Source: Nosema muscidifuracis
Taxonomy: Eukaryota; Microsporidia; Nosematidae
Direction of reading: 5' to 3'
Length of the DNA: 64,000 bases
Assembly (NCBI GenBank): GCA_028335825.1
Contig: JAIOKI010000003.1
Coordinates: 310,001-374,000, forward strand
A model generated the notes under the pieces. The model had not been told where the DNA came from. It made no database searches and saw nothing but the letters and a program-made list of their open reading frames with translations. The position numbers and the translations under genes are program-made. Below are positions 10,131-19,796 of this stretch, piece after piece (the stretch's first letter is position 1; every line of letters starts with the position of its first letter).

Positions 10131-12704
10131 ATGAATCAAAAAGAAGACATACTCAGTTTAGGTGGCCTTGAAAATCTTCCAAATTACACAATATTCAAAA
10201 GAAAGACACCATCTTATAAGAGATACACATCCAGTTCAAAAAGAAAACTGAGTAGGTGGTATATAAGCTTTGTAAAAAATAATAATTCAAAGATTGGGTA
10301 CAAATATTGGATAAGCGTTAATGGATACTTGGATGACAAAACATTAATCCAAAGTTCTCCAATAATTGATATAGAATCACCTTTAGTTATTATGACTGAG
10401 AATTCTAAATACTATCTTGAAAATAAATCTGATGTATTAAAATTCCCTCCTCATTCAAGATTTGAACTTAAAGAATTGGCTAAATTTACCAATGGATTTC
10501 CACAAGATTGGAAAAATATTATTGTATCTCAGCTTAATGATATATTTGGGTCATGTAGAATTAAACTATCAAAAATGTCAGAAAATACTTTTAGTCCTTT
10601 TGATAAGATATTTAATGAAGTATTTCCTGAAGACAATAGTATAATTGAAGAGAATAAATTTATTCCTCAAGAAAAAAATTTAGAAGACTATAAAAATATA
10701 TCAGTACCGGTTACGAATGAAAAAATAAATTTGATCAATAATGCAAGTAAAGTAGAAGACTTAAAAAATCAATATAATATAAAACTAACAGAACAAAATA
10801 ATAAAGAAGATATTGAAATTTTAGAATCAAAAAAATCTAAATATAATTTAAGTTCTAATGACAAAGATATTGAAACTCAGTCTAAGGTTATTAAAGATAC
10901 ACCTTCTAATAAACCTCTACCTATGGATATATTTTTAGAAGATAATATAAATGATTTCTTTAAAAATATTGAGAAATCAAGTACTGGTAATTTTAATAGA
11001 GAAAATTTGACTCTTCCTTTTGAATCATTGAAAATTCCTAAAAATGAACCAGTTATTTATTCTAAAAAAGATGAAAAAAAATCTTCAATTTCTGAGTCTT
11101 TAAATAAGTCAGATAATTTAACTTCATCTAAGAAAAAAAATTCAGTTGATATTTCTAGTGATTTATTAAATATATCGGATAAATTAATTAATGCAGAAAA
11201 TAATTCTTTTGAAAAAGTTATGAATTTAATTAATAATCAAAAGGTTAATAAAAAATTAAATAAGAATTCACCAAGAAAGAAAGAGACAAAAATTAATAAT
11301 CAAAATGAATCAGATGATTTTAGTTTTGATATTTTATTAAAGAAAACTAAAGAAGCAAGTAATAACAAAAATCTTTCTAATGAAAAATCTGATGAATTAC
11401 AAAGTTCAATAGAAGAAATGTCAAAGAAAGAGGAATCTTCTGTTATTTTAAATAAGAATTCATTGAATGATGATTCACAAAGTTCAATAGAAGAAATGTC
11501 AAAGAAAGAGGAATCTTCTGTTATTTTAAATAAGAATTCATTAAATGATGATTCACAAAGTTCAATAGAAGATAATTCAAAATATAATATAAGCTCTAAT
11601 GATAATCAAACAGAGAATAAATCAAAAACTTCTTTAAGTTCTGTTGAAGAACAAATAAAATCTTATATTAGTTCTAATGAAGATACAGATAGCAAAAAAT
11701 ACAATTTACAAAATGAAGAATCTAAATCTACTAAAGATGAAACTCATAATATTAGAGATAGAAGTGAAATAATAGATTTCTTTTTAAATTCTAGTTTTAA
11801 TATACAGGATAAAAATAATTTAACTAATTGTGAAAAATTGAATGATGAAATGTCTTTCAATATTAAAAAAAATAAAAATCATTTATCAGATGATTCAATT
11901 GATAATAATACGAAGGGATTAGAAATATGTGATAGTATTTTAAATATGGGAAATGTAATTGATAAAACTAATGAAGATAGTACATTTAAACCTAATGATT
12001 CAGATAAGATTAATTTATCAATAATTGATAAAAGAAATAGTCAACCAACTAAGATTAATAAAAAGAAAAATTCACTTGGTGCTTCAGTAAAAAGTTCAAA
12101 TTCTTTTATTAGTTGTGATATTAAAGGATCTAATATAAAAGATAATCAAGGAAATAAGTCTATGTTAGAAACAATAATGAACAGTCGAGTTACAAGATCA
12201 TATTCTTATGGAGAAGCAAGAACTAGAAAAACTTCAGAGACTCCAAGTAAGAAAAAGAAGAAAATTAGTATCAAAGATAGTATGATTAAGGAAAATATTA
12301 AGACTGTTGATAATGAAACTAATAAAAGTCTAGAAGAAACTAATAAAAATTTATCTAAAGAGATTAAGAAGAAAGTTTCTGTTGATAATGAAGCTAATAA
12401 AAATTTATCTAAAGATATTGAAGATATTAAGAAGAAAGTTTCTATTGATAATGAAGCTAATACAAGTCTAGAAGAGGCCAATAAAAATTTATCTAAAGAG
12501 ATTGAAGATATTAAAAAGAAATTCTTTGAAGAAAATAACGATCTATTAGAAAGTAGTACAGATGATTTAAAATCCTCAGTTGATAATTCACAAAATAATA
12601 CGCTTAAAGAATCTCAGGTAAAGAAAAAGAAGAAAGGAAGAACAAGTTTGTGTATGCCTAAAAAGAAATCATCTTATAAATCAAAAAAAGATGGAACTAA
12701 ATAA
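10131..12704 (+). CDS. SANTA-domain protein, candidate Knl2/Mis18BP1-like centromere factor
   Basis: An 857-residue protein. Residues about 40-131 read as a SANTA domain, the module of Mis18BP1/KNL2 proteins that load CENP-A at centromeres: tryptophan in RWYISF (43), V-x-G (63-65), the SS-x-I pair (75-78), a V-x-T turn (86-89), YYL (94-96), and the closing FTNGFPQDWK block (119-128). The remainder is low-complexity, rich in Ser/Asn/Lys/Asp, with a 26-residue tandem repeat and a C-terminal Lys-rich coiled-coil-like repeat (units of NLSKEIEDIKKK type), then a basic tail suited to DNA or nuclear binding. I see no SANT/Myb domain and no clear CENP-C motif. The start is the ATG after AACCCTTAAAGAG; a longer frame would need a TTG start. 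Domain call is by motif pattern only. Confidence 0.62.
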   Translation: MNQKEDILSLGGLENLPNYTIFKRKTPSYKRYTSSSKRKLSRWYISFVKNNNSKIGYKYWISVNGYLDDKTLIQSSPIIDIESPLVIMTENSKYYLENKSDVLKFPPHSRFELKELAKFTNGFPQDWKNIIVSQLNDIFGSCRIKLSKMSENTFSPFDKIFNEVFPEDNSIIEENKFIPQEKNLEDYKNISVPVTNEKINLINNASKVEDLKNQYNIKLTEQNNKEDIEILESKKSKYNLSSNDKDIETQSKVIKDTPSNKPLPMDIFLEDNINDFFKNIEKSSTGNFNRENLTLPFESLKIPKNEPVIYSKKDEKKSSISESLNKSDNLTSSKKKNSVDISSDLLNISDKLINAENNSFEKVMNLINNQKVNKKLNKNSPRKKETKINNQNESDDFSFDILLKKTKEASNNKNLSNEKSDELQSSIEEMSKKEESSVILNKNSLNDDSQSSIEEMSKKEESSVILNKNSLNDDSQSSIEDNSKYNISSNDNQTENKSKTSLSSVEEQIKSYISSNEDTDSKKYNLQNEESKSTKDETHNIRDRSEIIDFFLNSSFNIQDKNNLTNCEKLNDEMSFNIKKNKNHLSDDSIDNNTKGLEICDSILNMGNVIDKTNEDSTFKPNDSDKINLSIIDKRNSQPTKINKKKNSLGASVKSSNSFISCDIKGSNIKDNQGNKSMLETIMNSRVTRSYSYGEARTRKTSETPSKKKKKISIKDSMIKENIKTVDNETNKSLEETNKNLSKEIKKKVSVDNEANKNLSKDIEDIKKKVSIDNEANTSLEEANKNLSKEIEDIKKKFFEENNDLLESSTDDLKSSVDNSQNNTLKESQVKKKKKGRTSLCMPKKKSSYKSKKDGTK
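11401..11578 (+). repeat. 78-bp coding tandem repeat in the SANTA-domain gene
   Basis: Two full copies and a partial third of a 78-base unit (26 codons, containing SSIEEMSKKEESSVILNKNS). The copies are almost identical at DNA level, differing by a synonymous change, so the duplication is recent. Number of copies probably varies between strains. Confidence 0.9.
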
Positions 12705-12913
12705 TCTTAATTATTTGATTTCATTAAATTATTTATGAAATTGCTAATCTAATGTAAAATTATTTATCATTATAGATAATTAGAATGAATATTGATAAAT
12801 TTCAAATATTATTTAATTCTCATTTTATTAGATAATGAGAATTAACTTTTACTTGATGAATTCTAGTTAAATATTTTAAAAAATTTAAATTATAAAAAAA
12901 AAGACCCCTTGCA

Positions 12914-13381
12914 ATGTTTTTTGTAAAAGACTTTACTCACATCATACATTTAAATCCGTGTTATCTCGGTCCTAAAATACAAACACTAGTTAAAGATTAC
13001 TTGTACAAAACGATAGAAGGATCATGTAATGATAGTGGGTATGTTATAGCAGTCTTAGACATAGACGATGTAAGTGAAGGAATAGTCAGTTTGAGTGGAC
13101 AAACCAGTTTTAGAATAAAATACAAGGCATTGGTTTTGAAGCCTTTTAAGGGGGAAACTATGGAAGCCTCAGTCGTAGAGATGAATAAAATGGGGGTATT
13201 TGCTTCTGTAGGACCCCTTACAATATTTATATCGAATCACCAGATTCCTACTGAAATTCAAGAAGGAGGGTTAATAAAAGACTCAGTGGTTCGACTGAAA
13301 ATTATTGGTACAAAAATAGATTCACTTAAAATATATGCAGTCGGGACATTGAACGATGAATATTTAGGTATCATTTCATAG
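12914..13381 (+). CDS. RPB7: RNA polymerase II subunit Rpb7
   Basis: The 155-residue protein matches Rpb7 along its full length: MFFVKDFTHIIHLNPCYLGP at the start, VEGSC-like IEGSCNDSGYVIAVLDIDD, the tip-domain end KYKALVLKPFKGE, and an S1-type OB domain ending SLKIYAVGTLNDEYLG. Rpb7 with Rpb4 forms the stalk of polymerase II. The ATG follows GACCCCTTGCA. The stop is followed immediately by ATG, as in several genes here. Confidence 0.95.
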   Translation: MFFVKDFTHIIHLNPCYLGPKIQTLVKDYLYKTIEGSCNDSGYVIAVLDIDDVSEGIVSLSGQTSFRIKYKALVLKPFKGETMEASVVEMNKMGVFASVGPLTIFISNHQIPTEIQEGGLIKDSVVRLKIIGTKIDSLKIYAVGTLNDEYLGIIS

Positions 13382-13649
13382 ATGTAGTTTACAAAATAAA
13401 ATTTTATTTAAAATATTTATTAAGTTGATTATTTATAATTTCTTAAGTCAAGTAGTTGAATTTAACTAATCATTAAATTCTGGTACAAGTATATTAAATA
13501 AGACTCAAACCTAAGATTTTTCCTAGAAAAAAACAATATCTTTATTTAATAACTTATTATATTTAATATAAAAAATATTATAATTAATTTTTAATTTTAT
13601 TTTTCTGCATAAATATTTATTTCCACTTTGGTTTATAAATTTGCCCCAA

Positions 13650-15323
13650 ATGGATGATAAAAATTATAATTTTCAATCTTCAAATTTATCTACACCTTCT
13701 ATCAAAACAGATGTCCTTGAAGTATCGTACTTAAAACTTAAATACTGGATTGAAGATTCGTTAGATCTATTTAAAAATGATCTTCTACCACTTCTCTACC
13801 CTCTATTTATTCATATATATTTTGATCTAATTCAACAAAACAAACCAGAAGAAGCCAAAAAGTTTTTTATAAAATATGCTAAAGATCATGAAAATAAAAA
13901 ACAAGAACTTAGATGTTTTGAGAGTATTTATACATCCCAACATATTCATGAAAATAATCTAGCTCACACATTTAGAACTTCAAAATATTATTTACCTATG
14001 GGAAGATATGCCTTTGATCTTTTATTAAATTTTCTCGAGGAGAATAATTTTACTTACATTTTGAAAGTATTAAACCAGTATTTGAATATAAGAATATATT
14101 CAGGTGTTAAAAATGAGGATATTCCACAAGGAATTGATGTTTCAGCAGGGGATTCTGAAATAGATCTTACTACATTTCTTGTGTCTAAAGAATGTGAAGA
14201 TGCTATTTTAGCAGATGAGCAGTATAAATATGATCATTTAGAAGCTTATGCTATTCAATTAAAGAAGCAGAGAGAATTAAAAGAGATGGATAATATTAAC
14301 AGACCAAATGCATCCCAAATTATAGCAGAAATTGAAAAACTTAAGGATCTTTGTAAAAGAGTATCCGTTAATAAAAATAATTTACCAAGTATTTGCTGTT
14401 ATACAGTTCATAATACATATGAAGGATTAACAGCAGTAGAGATTAGCAATAATTCTAAATTTCTTGCTTGTGGATTTAAAGATAGTTTTATTGACTTATT
14501 TTCTTTAACGAAAGAACCTTTAAGAAAATTAAAGACTTCTAGTGAATTAGCAAAATCAGATATAAAAATTTCTAATGAAGAAGTTGGATTTTCTTACAGA
14601 TTGATAGGTCATGCTGGACCAGTATATTCAGTTAAATTCTTTTCATCTAATAAGTTTCTTCTCTCATGTTCACAAGATTGTACTATAAGATTATGGAGTT
14701 TAGATTTATTATCACAAGTAGGATTATACAAATCTCATGTATTTCCTATTTGGTCAATAGACGTAGCTCAAAACGATTTTTATTTCGCCAGTGGATCAGC
14801 AGATCGTCAAGCTGTAATATGGTCAGTGAATGGTGATAAACCAGAAAGATTAATAGTTACTGCTCTTAGTGATGTTACAGCAGTAAAATTCCATCCTAAT
14901 TCTAAATATTTATTTACTGGTTCTTCTGATCACAAAATAAGAATGCATGATATTTCTAATGCTCAACTTGTTCGTACATTTCATGGTCATACTGATACAG
15001 TCACCTGTTTTGACATATCACATTGTGGTAAATTACTTGTTTCAGGTAGTAAAGATAAAAATATAATTTTATGGGATATACAGAATGGAAAGAGTCTTAT
15101 TAGATACACTGGTCATGAAAGTATAATTTTTTCTGTGTCTTTTAGTTGGTATGGTACTATTATAGCATCATCTGGTGCAGATAATTGTGTGAAATTATGG
15201 GATAAAACTGATCCTAAAGGAAATTGTTTAGGTACTTATTTTACTAAAAATACACCTTTATATTGTGTTAAATTTGGGTATAGAAATATTATATCGACAG
15301 CTGGACCATATTTAGGTGGATGA
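13650..15323 (+). CDS. TAF5: TFIID subunit Taf5 (WD-repeat)
   Basis: Taf5 is a scaffold of TFIID. Residues about 25-150 form the N-terminal helical NTD2 domain (LLPLLYPLFIHIYFDLI...), and about 240-557 carry WD40 repeats, including FRLIGHAGPVYSVKF-like, TFHGHTDTVTCFDIS and YTGHESIIFSVSFS units with D-x-x-IRLWS and NIILWD strand ends. The N-terminal LisH region of larger Taf5 proteins is missing; 557 residues compares with about 800 in yeast. The start is the ATG after GCCCCAA at 13645; a longer frame would need a TTG. Confidence 0.88.
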   Translation: MDDKNYNFQSSNLSTPSIKTDVLEVSYLKLKYWIEDSLDLFKNDLLPLLYPLFIHIYFDLIQQNKPEEAKKFFIKYAKDHENKKQELRCFESIYTSQHIHENNLAHTFRTSKYYLPMGRYAFDLLLNFLEENNFTYILKVLNQYLNIRIYSGVKNEDIPQGIDVSAGDSEIDLTTFLVSKECEDAILADEQYKYDHLEAYAIQLKKQRELKEMDNINRPNASQIIAEIEKLKDLCKRVSVNKNNLPSICCYTVHNTYEGLTAVEISNNSKFLACGFKDSFIDLFSLTKEPLRKLKTSSELAKSDIKISNEEVGFSYRLIGHAGPVYSVKFFSSNKFLLSCSQDCTIRLWSLDLLSQVGLYKSHVFPIWSIDVAQNDFYFASGSADRQAVIWSVNGDKPERLIVTALSDVTAVKFHPNSKYLFTGSSDHKIRMHDISNAQLVRTFHGHTDTVTCFDISHCGKLLVSGSKDKNIILWDIQNGKSLIRYTGHESIIFSVSFSWYGTIIASSGADNCVKLWDKTDPKGNCLGTYFTKNTPLYCVKFGYRNIISTAGPYLGG

Positions 15324-15739
15324 TAAATTAAAAAAATTAACGTACTAACTTTATTAAAAAATATTTTTATAGTTAAAACTGTATTAAAAATATTCTTTAA
15401 ATGATGCAATGATATTGTTTTTTAAAATATTCTTATGATTAACGTAATGTTATAACTTTGTCAAAAAATATTCTTATAGTTAAAACTGTATTAAAAATAT
15501 TCTTTAAATGATGCAATGATATTGTTTTGTCAAAATATTTTTATAGTTAACATAATAATATAGTTTTATCAAAATATTCTTTAAATCATGTATTATTATA
15601 ACTTACTTTTGACGTTATATTTTTCATACCTTAAATTCTCTTATAAAATTAATTAAATAATCCTATGTTATTTTTCTTTCCATCTAGAATTCAATTCTTT
15701 TTTTCTAATTAAATTAATAAATCTATTTTTTACCCCTTT
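15324..15739. repeat. Spacer with a 107-bp tandem duplication
   Basis: The segment at about 15361-15421 recurs at 15468-15528 (offset 107 bases) with very few differences, including the shared ATGATGCAATGATATTG. Smaller fragments of the same unit (ATAGTTAA, ATTCTTTAAAT) continue to 15600. Confidence 0.8.
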
Positions 15740-16987
15740 ATGTATAAAGAATCTATAAGTACATTTACTGCAATTTCTCTACTAGTAACTACTATGATGG
15801 GTACAGGAATAACTTTTATGCCATATGCATTTAATTCTATGGGATATTATGGTAGTTGGAGTATTCTTGGATTTGTAGGAATAGGAACATTTTTCTCTTT
15901 ACTTTGTATATCATATGTAGTAAAAAAGAAGGAAGGGGAATCTTGTACATACACATCATTAGCTAAGGATGTATCAAATTTTGAATATTATTTTGTAAAT
16001 CTATCAATATTTTTTAACTGTTATTTTTCTAATGTATCATTTTACAGATTCCTTACAGATATTCTTGTTGATTCATTTTCAATATTAAGAAATATAAATA
16101 ACAATGTAGAAACAAGTAGAAAAATAGTTACTGTTCTTCTTTTCCCTTTTTTATTGTATATGTCTTTAAAAAAAGAATTAGTTAATCTTAAATTTACTTC
16201 ATTACTTGCAACTTCATCTGTAACATTACTCGCTCTACTTGTTATATTTTATTCCTTAACTTTGGGATCAAAAGTTTATAATTCAGATACACAAGCTTTC
16301 AATACAAATTGTAAATATGGAATTCCTTTTTTTATACCTTGTATGGTATGTGAACCATCTATGATAGAAGTAGTACGAAAATTAAAAGATAAAAGTTGGA
16401 AAAATATTTTTCTAATATCATTTGCAGCTTCTCTATCAGGATTTCTTATCTACGGGTTGGTAGGTCATTGTGGATACATAATATTTGGAAAATCTATTAA
16501 AGGACATATTCTTAAAGAATTTACAAATCCAGATTCCAAACTTATAGTTTATATCCAAGAGAATACAATTGATATATTTACTATCTTACCTAAACTAGCT
16601 GTCTACAGTATGATTTGTGTTCTTAGTTTTGGATTTCCTGTTCAGATGGTTCCTGTTACAGAAATGTTTATGCAATTTATTTTCAAAGAAAATAAAAATG
16701 ATAAGCGAAAAACAGTAATGACAATAATTTTATTTACATTGTGTTTCTTTCTAGTACTCGTGGAGAATTTAAGAATTAAATTGATAAAAAGAGTTAGTGG
16801 TGCTATTTTTTCATCTTCAGTTGGACTTATACATCCATTTATTTATTATTTGAATTCAGTTGAGTCAAAGAAGATTACTTCATTAGTGCCAAGTACTATA
16901 TGTGGAATAACAGGGTGTGCTATCATTTATATAATATGTACAATTATTTTAGATTTAATAAGAGGAGATCCTGAATTATTTAATTAA
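15740..16987 (+). CDS. Amino-acid transporter (AAAP/auxin permease family)
   Basis: A 415-residue integral membrane protein with about ten to eleven hydrophobic segments. The N-terminus has the AAAP signature: SLLVTTMMGTGITFMPYAF, i.e. the first helix with the G-x-G-x-x-x-x-P break. Other family features are the central PFFIPCMVCEPSMIEVVRKLK segment (substrate-site helix) and GYIIFGKS. Vacuolar Avt-type exporters and plasma membrane importers share this fold; substrate and direction cannot be read from sequence. A parasite lacking amino-acid synthesis needs such carriers. Start supported by TACCCCTTT before the ATG. Confidence 0.85.
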   Translation: MYKESISTFTAISLLVTTMMGTGITFMPYAFNSMGYYGSWSILGFVGIGTFFSLLCISYVVKKKEGESCTYTSLAKDVSNFEYYFVNLSIFFNCYFSNVSFYRFLTDILVDSFSILRNINNNVETSRKIVTVLLFPFLLYMSLKKELVNLKFTSLLATSSVTLLALLVIFYSLTLGSKVYNSDTQAFNTNCKYGIPFFIPCMVCEPSMIEVVRKLKDKSWKNIFLISFAASLSGFLIYGLVGHCGYIIFGKSIKGHILKEFTNPDSKLIVYIQENTIDIFTILPKLAVYSMICVLSFGFPVQMVPVTEMFMQFIFKENKNDKRKTVMTIILFTLCFFLVLVENLRIKLIKRVSGAIFSSSVGLIHPFIYYLNSVESKKITSLVPSTICGITGCAIIYIICTIILDLIRGDPELFN

Positions 16988-17227
16988 ATATTATTTTTTT
17001 CATAAGAAGGACCAATTATTTTTTTCATATTTATATTTTTTATAATAAAGATCAATTATTTTTTTATAGGGAAGATTAATTATTTTTTATTGTCATTAAT
17101 CTTTAAAATTCAATTATATGAATTAAAAACAAGAATAAAAGATAATAAATCTGTTTTAATAAGTAAATAAAAGAAGTTTAGTAAAATATTTTTTAAATTA
17201 ATTTTTTTGAATACTTTAATATGACAA

Positions 17228-18766
17228 CTATGTGTTTATTTTATACAAAATATGTCTTGCAAAGTTAACTTTCTTTAAATCTTTTACATAAGGTTTAAGT
17301 ACTCTCTTCAATTTATCTTTAGCTATATTATCACAATTATCAAAATATTTTTGTACTACATAATTACCATACATATCCGTACACATGTTAAATATTCTTG
17401 GTTTATTACCAACAACTTCTAAAAACTTCTCTAAAAATCTTTCTTTTTGTTCTTTAGTAGAAATTACAATACATTGTTCAATTACGTTACTACTAAACTT
17501 AAACTTACTTAAATTGTAACAATTATTAATAATCTGTGAAATAACAGCATCTTTTTCTTCTTCATTACTTACTGTAAGCATATGTTGTATAACATAATTA
17601 CCATATTGATCATTAACTAAATTCTCTAGATTGCTAATTAAAATTCGTAAAATTTTTTTTACATCGTCTTTGTTACAAAATTCAAGAAGACGTTGAATTA
17701 CTCGACATCCATAACGATGAGTACTTAAAAAAATTGAATCTTTCTCGAATACATCGATAATAAGATTCTTATCTAAAGATTTCTCAATATATTTTTGTAT
17801 GACGTGGTTACCATTCTGATCTTCTATAAGATAAAATATATTATCTTTAATCTCGTCTATAACGAAATCTATACACTCGAAACAATCCATAAGCTTTTGA
17901 ATAACTCTACAACCATAAGGATGTAAAGATAAATCATAAATTCTATTCTTAAATTCAGTGAATACAGTAAATTTTTGAGATTCATTGAGTCTTGGCAATA
18001 TTTTTTGTATAACGTAATTTCCAAATAAATTTGATGATAAATCGTAAATAGAATCTTCAATTTGAGTGAAGAACCACGAAATTTCTTCATCTGATGATGC
18101 ATCAATCCTATTCTGTATAAGTCTTGATCCTTCTTGATCTTTACTCATAAAAACACAAAATTCTTTTAAACATGATGTACTAGTATTCAATGATTTAGTA
18201 AGCATACTATCAGTCTTCTGTTGATCTGAGTAGAACATAAAAATATCAGCCAAAAATAAATTTTCAGTTGTGTCGAATTCGTTCTTGTAAGTTGGATTTT
18301 TAATAAAACTTTTTTGTGAGTTATTTATACTAAGCAATGAATTAAAAGTGTTTGGATCGAGTATACTAATATCTCCTATAGGAGTTGTCGTTCTTGAAGT
18401 TCCTTTATATTCGCTACTCTTTGATTCGGGGTTATCACTATCTATTATATCTAATAAACTATCACCTTTAGATTTGTATTTATACATATCAGAGTTAAAA
18501 GCTTTGTTAATAATATCATCGTATTCACTTAACCAGATTTTTCCTTTAATATGTATATCGGGAGGAGGTATTCGAACATCATCTTTGCTATTTTTGCTAT
18601 AATACGAAGAGTATTGAATATCTACTAACTCAACATCATCAGTTACAAATAATTTATCCACGGGTGGAGCAGAGCATGGTCTTTGATCTTTAATATTGAG
18701 TTTTCTTATTACATTGTCATTCTCTTTAAGTAGATTTGGTGTTTTATATTGTTTGTTAGAGCTCAT
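17228..18766 (-). CDS. Pumilio/PUF RNA-binding protein
   Basis: PUF proteins bind 3' UTR elements and repress or localise mRNAs. The C-terminal 310 residues hold eight PUF repeats. Their base-reading positions are, in order: SRLIQ, NYVIQ, CRVIQ, NHVIQ, CRVIQ, NYVIQ, SNVIE, NYVVQ. This is the same order of recognition residues as human PUM1, so the expected site is UGUANAUA. The N-terminal 200 residues are unstructured with Ser/Asp-rich stretches, as in other Pumilio proteins. A CCCTTTAC run lies about 30 bases before the ATG. It is convergent with the amino-acid transporter (240-base spacer). Confidence 0.95.
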   Translation of the reverse strand: MSSNKQYKTPNLLKENDNVIRKLNIKDQRPCSAPPVDKLFVTDDVELVDIQYSSYYSKNSKDDVRIPPPDIHIKGKIWLSEYDDIINKAFNSDMYKYKSKGDSLLDIIDSDNPESKSSEYKGTSRTTTPIGDISILDPNTFNSLLSINNSQKSFIKNPTYKNEFDTTENLFLADIFMFYSDQQKTDSMLTKSLNTSTSCLKEFCVFMSKDQEGSRLIQNRIDASSDEEISWFFTQIEDSIYDLSSNLFGNYVIQKILPRLNESQKFTVFTEFKNRIYDLSLHPYGCRVIQKLMDCFECIDFVIDEIKDNIFYLIEDQNGNHVIQKYIEKSLDKNLIIDVFEKDSIFLSTHRYGCRVIQRLLEFCNKDDVKKILRILISNLENLVNDQYGNYVIQHMLTVSNEEEKDAVISQIINNCYNLSKFKFSSNVIEQCIVISTKEQKERFLEKFLEVVGNKPRIFNMCTDMYGNYVVQKYFDNCDNIAKDKLKRVLKPYVKDLKKVNFARHILYKINT

Positions 18767-19070
18767 TGTTTATTTTTTTTCGGAAGTAAAGGGTTATAAA
18801 TTTAAAAAGGAGTCTCTCCTTTGTTATGAAAAAAAAAACAAATTAAAAAATTGTTGATGATAAATCCATCATTAAAAGATGAGTTATATAATTTTTATTG
18901 AAATTAATTATAATTAATGATAATTAAAAAATTATAATTTTAAATAAAAATATATTTTGTTTGATAATTAATTTTAATATATTCGATTATATTATCTTAT
19001 ATTGTCATATTAAAAATATTCAAAATCTTTTGAAATAATTTTTTATTTTTATTTTTTTTAAAAATTTATC
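18767..19070. other. A+T-rich spacer between Pumilio and the snRNA-like locus
   Basis: Contains the Pumilio promoter motif at its left end and otherwise only A+T-rich sequence leading into T runs just before 19071. Confidence 0.5.
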
Positions 19071-19230
19071 CCCACTTACCAAGTGGAAAATTGAATAAAT
19101 ATTCAGTTTAAAGATTTTCTCTACTAGTCATGTTTAATCTAGTGAATGAATTTCTTTTGGTAATGCCATCCACACAATTTTTAGTTTGGGAGATTAAGCT
19201 TAGGCTTTCTCCTTATATTTTAATTTTTTT
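19071..19230 (+). ncRNA. Structured RNA, spliceosomal snRNA-like (possible U1)
   Basis: A stretch of higher G+C in pure A+T spacer. Reading the plus strand: a CCCC run at 19070-19073, then ACTTACC (19074-19080), the sequence that in U1 snRNA pairs with 5' splice sites. A hairpin ACTAG...CTAGT follows at 19122-19143. AATTTTTAG at 19176-19184 fits an Sm-binding site. Right after it is a strong 3' hairpin at 19188-19212 (GGAGA and AAGC pairing with GCTT and TCTCC, loop TTAG). A single-stranded Sm site followed by a terminal hairpin is the standard 3' end of U1, U2, U4 and U5. A T run follows at 19224-19230. The U1-70K loop of stem-loop I is not recognisable, so the U1 identity is only a suggestion. 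Confidence 0.5.
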
Positions 19231-19254
19231 TAAAAAAGTGCTTTATAGTCGTAG

Positions 19255-19395
19255 TCAATTAGAAGTTGTATAAAAATAATTTAAAAAGTTACATGTAAGT
19301 TCATAAAATAATTTAAAATGTCGTATTCAAATTCATAAAATAATTTAAAATGTCGTATTCAAGTTCATAAAATAATTTAAAATGTCGACGCTTTT
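19255..19395. repeat. Short tandem repeat downstream of the snRNA-like locus
   Basis: Four copies of a unit of about 32 bases containing AAATAATTTAAAATGTCG and TTCATAA, with two of them nearly identical. Beyond this, to 19555, there is a second duplicated segment around TTACAAATCCAATCTTTNAA (19435 and 19495). Confidence 0.75.
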
Positions 19396-19589
19396 TTTAT
19401 ATTAAAAATTATGTATTAAAATAAATAATATATTTTTACAAATCCAATCTTTCAAATAAATAATTCTAAACTTAATTAAAAAATATATTTTAAAAAATCC
19501 AATCTTTAAAATAAATATTTTTTATTTTTTTCTTTAATTTCATATATTCAGAATAAATGTTCATTTATAATAGTAGAAAATTTAAAAAT

Positions 19590-19763
19590 CTACCGCATAT
19601 TATTTTTCTCCGTAAAAAAGTTTATAATCAAACTTTTACCAAATATTCTCTTCTTATCTTCAATCTTCTTAGGCATGTCATCTATCTTAGGTGGTATAGG
19701 ATAAGTTACTCCTGCATATCTTTCATTCTTAATATCTGAGGATGTCTCATTAAATATTTCCAT
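19590..19763 (-). CDS. Small hypothetical protein, 57 residues
   Basis: I do not recognise it. The frame from the ATG at 19763 encodes a charged protein with a striking YAGVTYPIPPKIDDMPKK segment and no membrane helix. A GAGGGGTAAAAAAG block lies about 20 bases upstream of the ATG, like the G-run version of the start motif seen before the syntaxin at 44725. The composition (Pro, Gly, Tyr, Asp) is unlike translated spacer. Most likely a real short gene. Confidence 0.5.
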   Translation of the reverse strand: MEIFNETSSDIKNERYAGVTYPIPPKIDDMPKKIEDKKRIFGKSLIINFFTEKNNMR

Positions 19764-19796
19764 CTTCTTGTTTAATTGATCTTTTTTACCCCTCAA

